Positions 62,152 to 64,000 of a stretch of DNA of 64,000 bases are shown here, in pieces. Within the stretch, counting starts at the first letter, position 1; each line of letters begins with the position of its first letter. Location of the stretch: NCBI RefSeq assembly GCF_021134715.1, contig NC_060023.1:5270001-5334000 (forward strand). The letters are read 5' to 3'. The DNA comes from Daphnia pulex (taxonomy: Eukaryota; Arthropoda; Branchiopoda; Diplostraca; Daphniidae). The notes under the pieces are model-generated. The model worked only from the letters and a program-made list of their open reading frames with translations, ran no database searches and had not been told where the DNA came from. A program made the translations under genes and the position numbers.

Positions 62152-64000
62152 TGTTGTGGAGGCCGAGCGGTTGAATGCAACCACAACGAATGAATAAACT
62201 TAAATAAAATGGGAATTCAGTGACTTACAGTTTGTATTGGGAAACCAAGGGAATTACACTCAGATGAAAGGGGGTTTCTTCGCGAGAGGTAGCCAGTGGG
62301 TGAACAGGGCTCTCTCTTAATTGCTGTTACCAGGATCACACGCTCGACTAAAACCGACTGTCCTCCCTGGCTTGGGAGACAGACGAACTTGCCGGTGTCC
62401 CTCTGACGGTCGATCTGCCTGCTCCTTGCGGCCAATCCGCAACATTCGGCCTTTCCTGACTTTTGACGATTCGAAACACATATATACATATCCAACTCCA
62501 CATTTCGAGAGACAAAACATTTCAACACATGATAAAAAACAAAACACCAAATCAAACCCTACCCTGTGGCAGCTTTTAGTGGCACTGGAAGAAAAATAAA
62601 TAGTATAGACAAAAAAGAATTGTGAAAGAGAAGAAAGGAATAAAGAACTGGACGGAAATGGACGGATGGCTTCGTTTTCAAATGGAATGATGATGGAGTT
62701 TGGATATGAAGGTGAGGTGAAAGACACATGAATGAACAATGAGAGTGAATAAATGCGGACGAAAGCGAGGGAAAAAAAAACAACAACACACACAGAAAAA
62801 GAAAAAAAACAAAACACAATACAAGCCGTGGTCAATGCCGTTCGTACTCGTTGTGCCACCGTGGTGCTCGAGTCTGTCTGCCGGCCCTTGTTCTTTCCGG
62901 CTCTCTTGGCTGGACTGGCTGTTGCTCCTCCCCCACTGTCTCTGTAGCAGCAACTGACGGCAAATTCTCTTCCGGCTCTTCCGTGTCGTCAATGCCTTCT
63001 CCTTCCTCCTCTGTGCCAGAACTTTCTTCTTCGGAATCGTCTCCTTGCTCCCACTCGACATCCTCACGTGAATGAAAACGGCGGATCTGACACACGTGAG
63101 CGTTGAACCTCCTAAACTTAGTTTTTTTTCGCCTTGAGGGCAAGTCCTCCACCAAATAAGTCGTCTCACACACTTTTTTAACCACTTGATAAGGGCCAAC
63201 AAATTTCGGGAGAAACTTCTTTGTTTTTCCTTTCTTAGTTAAGTTGCGTTTCACTAGCACAAGTTCTCCGACACGTAATTCTTGCGTCACTCGGCGACTA
63301 CGGTCTACACGCTCTTTCACCTTCTGTTGTTTCTCGATGATTCTGAGTCTTGCAGCTTCTCGTAGGTCCGCCACTCGTTTCGCAAATACCGCGTACGGCT
63401 CTTGACGTTCTGGTGGCCATGGAAACTTGTTTTCTTGTGCCATCACTGGACGTCTGCCGTAGACCATCTCAAAAGGTGTGATTTCGGTTGCTGACTGCCT
63501 CGCTGTGTTGACTGCCAACGCTGCTCCTTGTAGTTTCACATCCCAATCCGTATGTTTCGTGTTCAAGTATGCTGCAATCGCCAAAGTTGCTGTCCTATTC
63601 AGCCTCTCGACAAGCCCATTCGTCTGCGGATGTTCTGGTGTAGCCGGAATATGGTCGATTCTCCACTCAGTCATTCTAGCGTCGAACTCTTTGGATGAAA
63701 AAGCGGGACCTTGATCACTTACGAGCCTTTTCGGATGACTGTGGCGATGGATGATGTTATCCTGAATAAATGGAATGACGTGGTCGGTTGACGTGTCTGG
63801 AACGGCTGCCACTTCCACCCACTTTGTCAGATAGTCGATCGCCACAATCACATGCTTGTTTCCGGAATCAGTCGTTTGTAGAGGACCCAGATGATCAATG
63901 CCCAACATTTCGAATGCGTGAGCTGGCGGTGGAATGGGTTGCAATCTTCCGACGGTTTGACCAACGGCATGTTTGTGCAATTGACAGTACATACAAGAAG
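62152..64000 (-). mobile_element. 3' part of a Ty3/gypsy-type LTR retrotransposon
   Basis: The integrase-encoding frame and about 680 bases of downstream non-coding sequence lie here in minus orientation. The rest of the element (protease, reverse transcriptase, RNase H, 5' LTR) would be beyond the window edge. The downstream part may hold the 3' LTR. A candidate outer end is TGTTGTGGAGG at 62152 on the plus strand, that is CCTCCACAACA at the element's 3' edge, with a TTTATTTAAG poly(A)-like patch inside. I could not place the inner LTR end or a polypurine tract. Confidence 0.7.
62832..64000 (-). CDS. Retrotransposon Pol integrase region (partial, continues past window)
   Basis: The frame is open to the window edge. 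It starts within the HHCC zinc finger (CQLHKHA). The integrase core follows: the first catalytic Asp in EMLGIDHLGPLQ, the second in LVSDQGPAFSS, and the Glu in PQTNGLVERLNRT. MVYGRRPV and a C-terminal GPYQVVKKVCETTYLVED segment are typical of gypsy-type integrases (GPY/F module). It ends in an acidic, Glu/Asp-rich tail before a TGA at 62832. No internal stop is seen over 386 codons, so the copy may be young. Confidence 0.92.
   Translation of the reverse strand, partial: SCMYCQLHKHAVGQTVGRLQPIPPPAHAFEMLGIDHLGPLQTTDSGNKHVIVAIDYLTKWVEVAAVPDTSTDHVIPFIQDNIIHRHSHPKRLVSDQGPAFSSKEFDARMTEWRIDHIPATPEHPQTNGLVERLNRTATLAIAAYLNTKHTDWDVKLQGAALAVNTARQSATEITPFEMVYGRRPVMAQENKFPWPPERQEPYAVFAKRVADLREAARLRIIEKQQKVKERVDRSRRVTQELRVGELVLVKRNLTKKGKTKKFLPKFVGPYQVVKKVCETTYLVEDLPSRRKKTKFRRFNAHVCQIRRFHSREDVEWEQGDDSEEESSGTEEEGEGIDDTEEPEENLPSVAATETVGEEQQPVQPREPERTRAGRQTRAPRWHNEYERH

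Noticed and set aside
62217..62859. Minus-strand frames of 112 and 180 codons
   Set aside because: They overlap the downstream non-coding part of the retrotransposon, are Phe/Ser-rich with no motif, and are not in frame with the integrase.

Overview
This is eukaryotic, arthropod-type DNA, most like a small branchiopod crustacean (Daphnia-like). The support is AT-rich sequence, many 60-100 bp introns, compact genes on both strands, arthropod-style gene content and abundant small transposon relics. The species call is inference from gene style; no marker gene proves it. The supplied reading frames often begin at non-ATG codons, so I rebuilt gene models from splice signals and reading phase. All exon coordinates below are hand-derived.

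Layout: 1-8.3 kb is gene-free, with scattered tRNA-like (SINE-type) scraps and a perfect 51-bp palindrome. 8.4-16.2 kb is a transposon graveyard: a broken MULE-transposase gene, a hAT C-terminal scrap, a TA-flanked MITE, a TGACGT-rich patch and three foldback elements. 16.4-21.3 kb holds three housekeeping genes: ARPC1 (+), an HDHD3-like HAD hydrolase (-, tail to tail with ARPC1) and an alpha-1,4-galactosyltransferase-like Golgi enzyme (+, head to head with the hydrolase). 22.2-37.1 kb is a large minus-strand glucose transporter gene (GLUT1 type). Besides a normal 520-residue product, phase-matched upstream exons predict a form with about 783 extra N-terminal residues (Gln/His/Ala tracts, acidic stretches, a short coiled coil). 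37.1-46.0 kb is a long non-coding stretch rich in simple repeats, presumably the upstream control region of the transporter. 46.07-47.06 kb is an intronless RNF26-like membrane RING ligase (+).

47.7-55.2 kb is a 27-exon thioester protein (-). It has a GCGEQ thioester, a C3-style catalytic His, two multibasic sites and an NTR-like C-terminal module, but no anaphylatoxin cysteine cluster. 56.5-57.1 kb is RpS20 (-). 57.9-61.9 kb is mitochondrial valyl-tRNA synthetase (-). From 62.15 kb to the window edge lies the 3' part of a Ty3/gypsy-type retrotransposon, in the same orientation as and just upstream of the synthetase.

The genes do not form one pathway; they are ordinary neighbours covering actin nucleation, glycolipid synthesis, glucose uptake, ubiquitination, innate immunity and translation. 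The two strongest leads are the giant N-terminal extension of the glucose transporter and the C3-like domain mix of the thioester protein.
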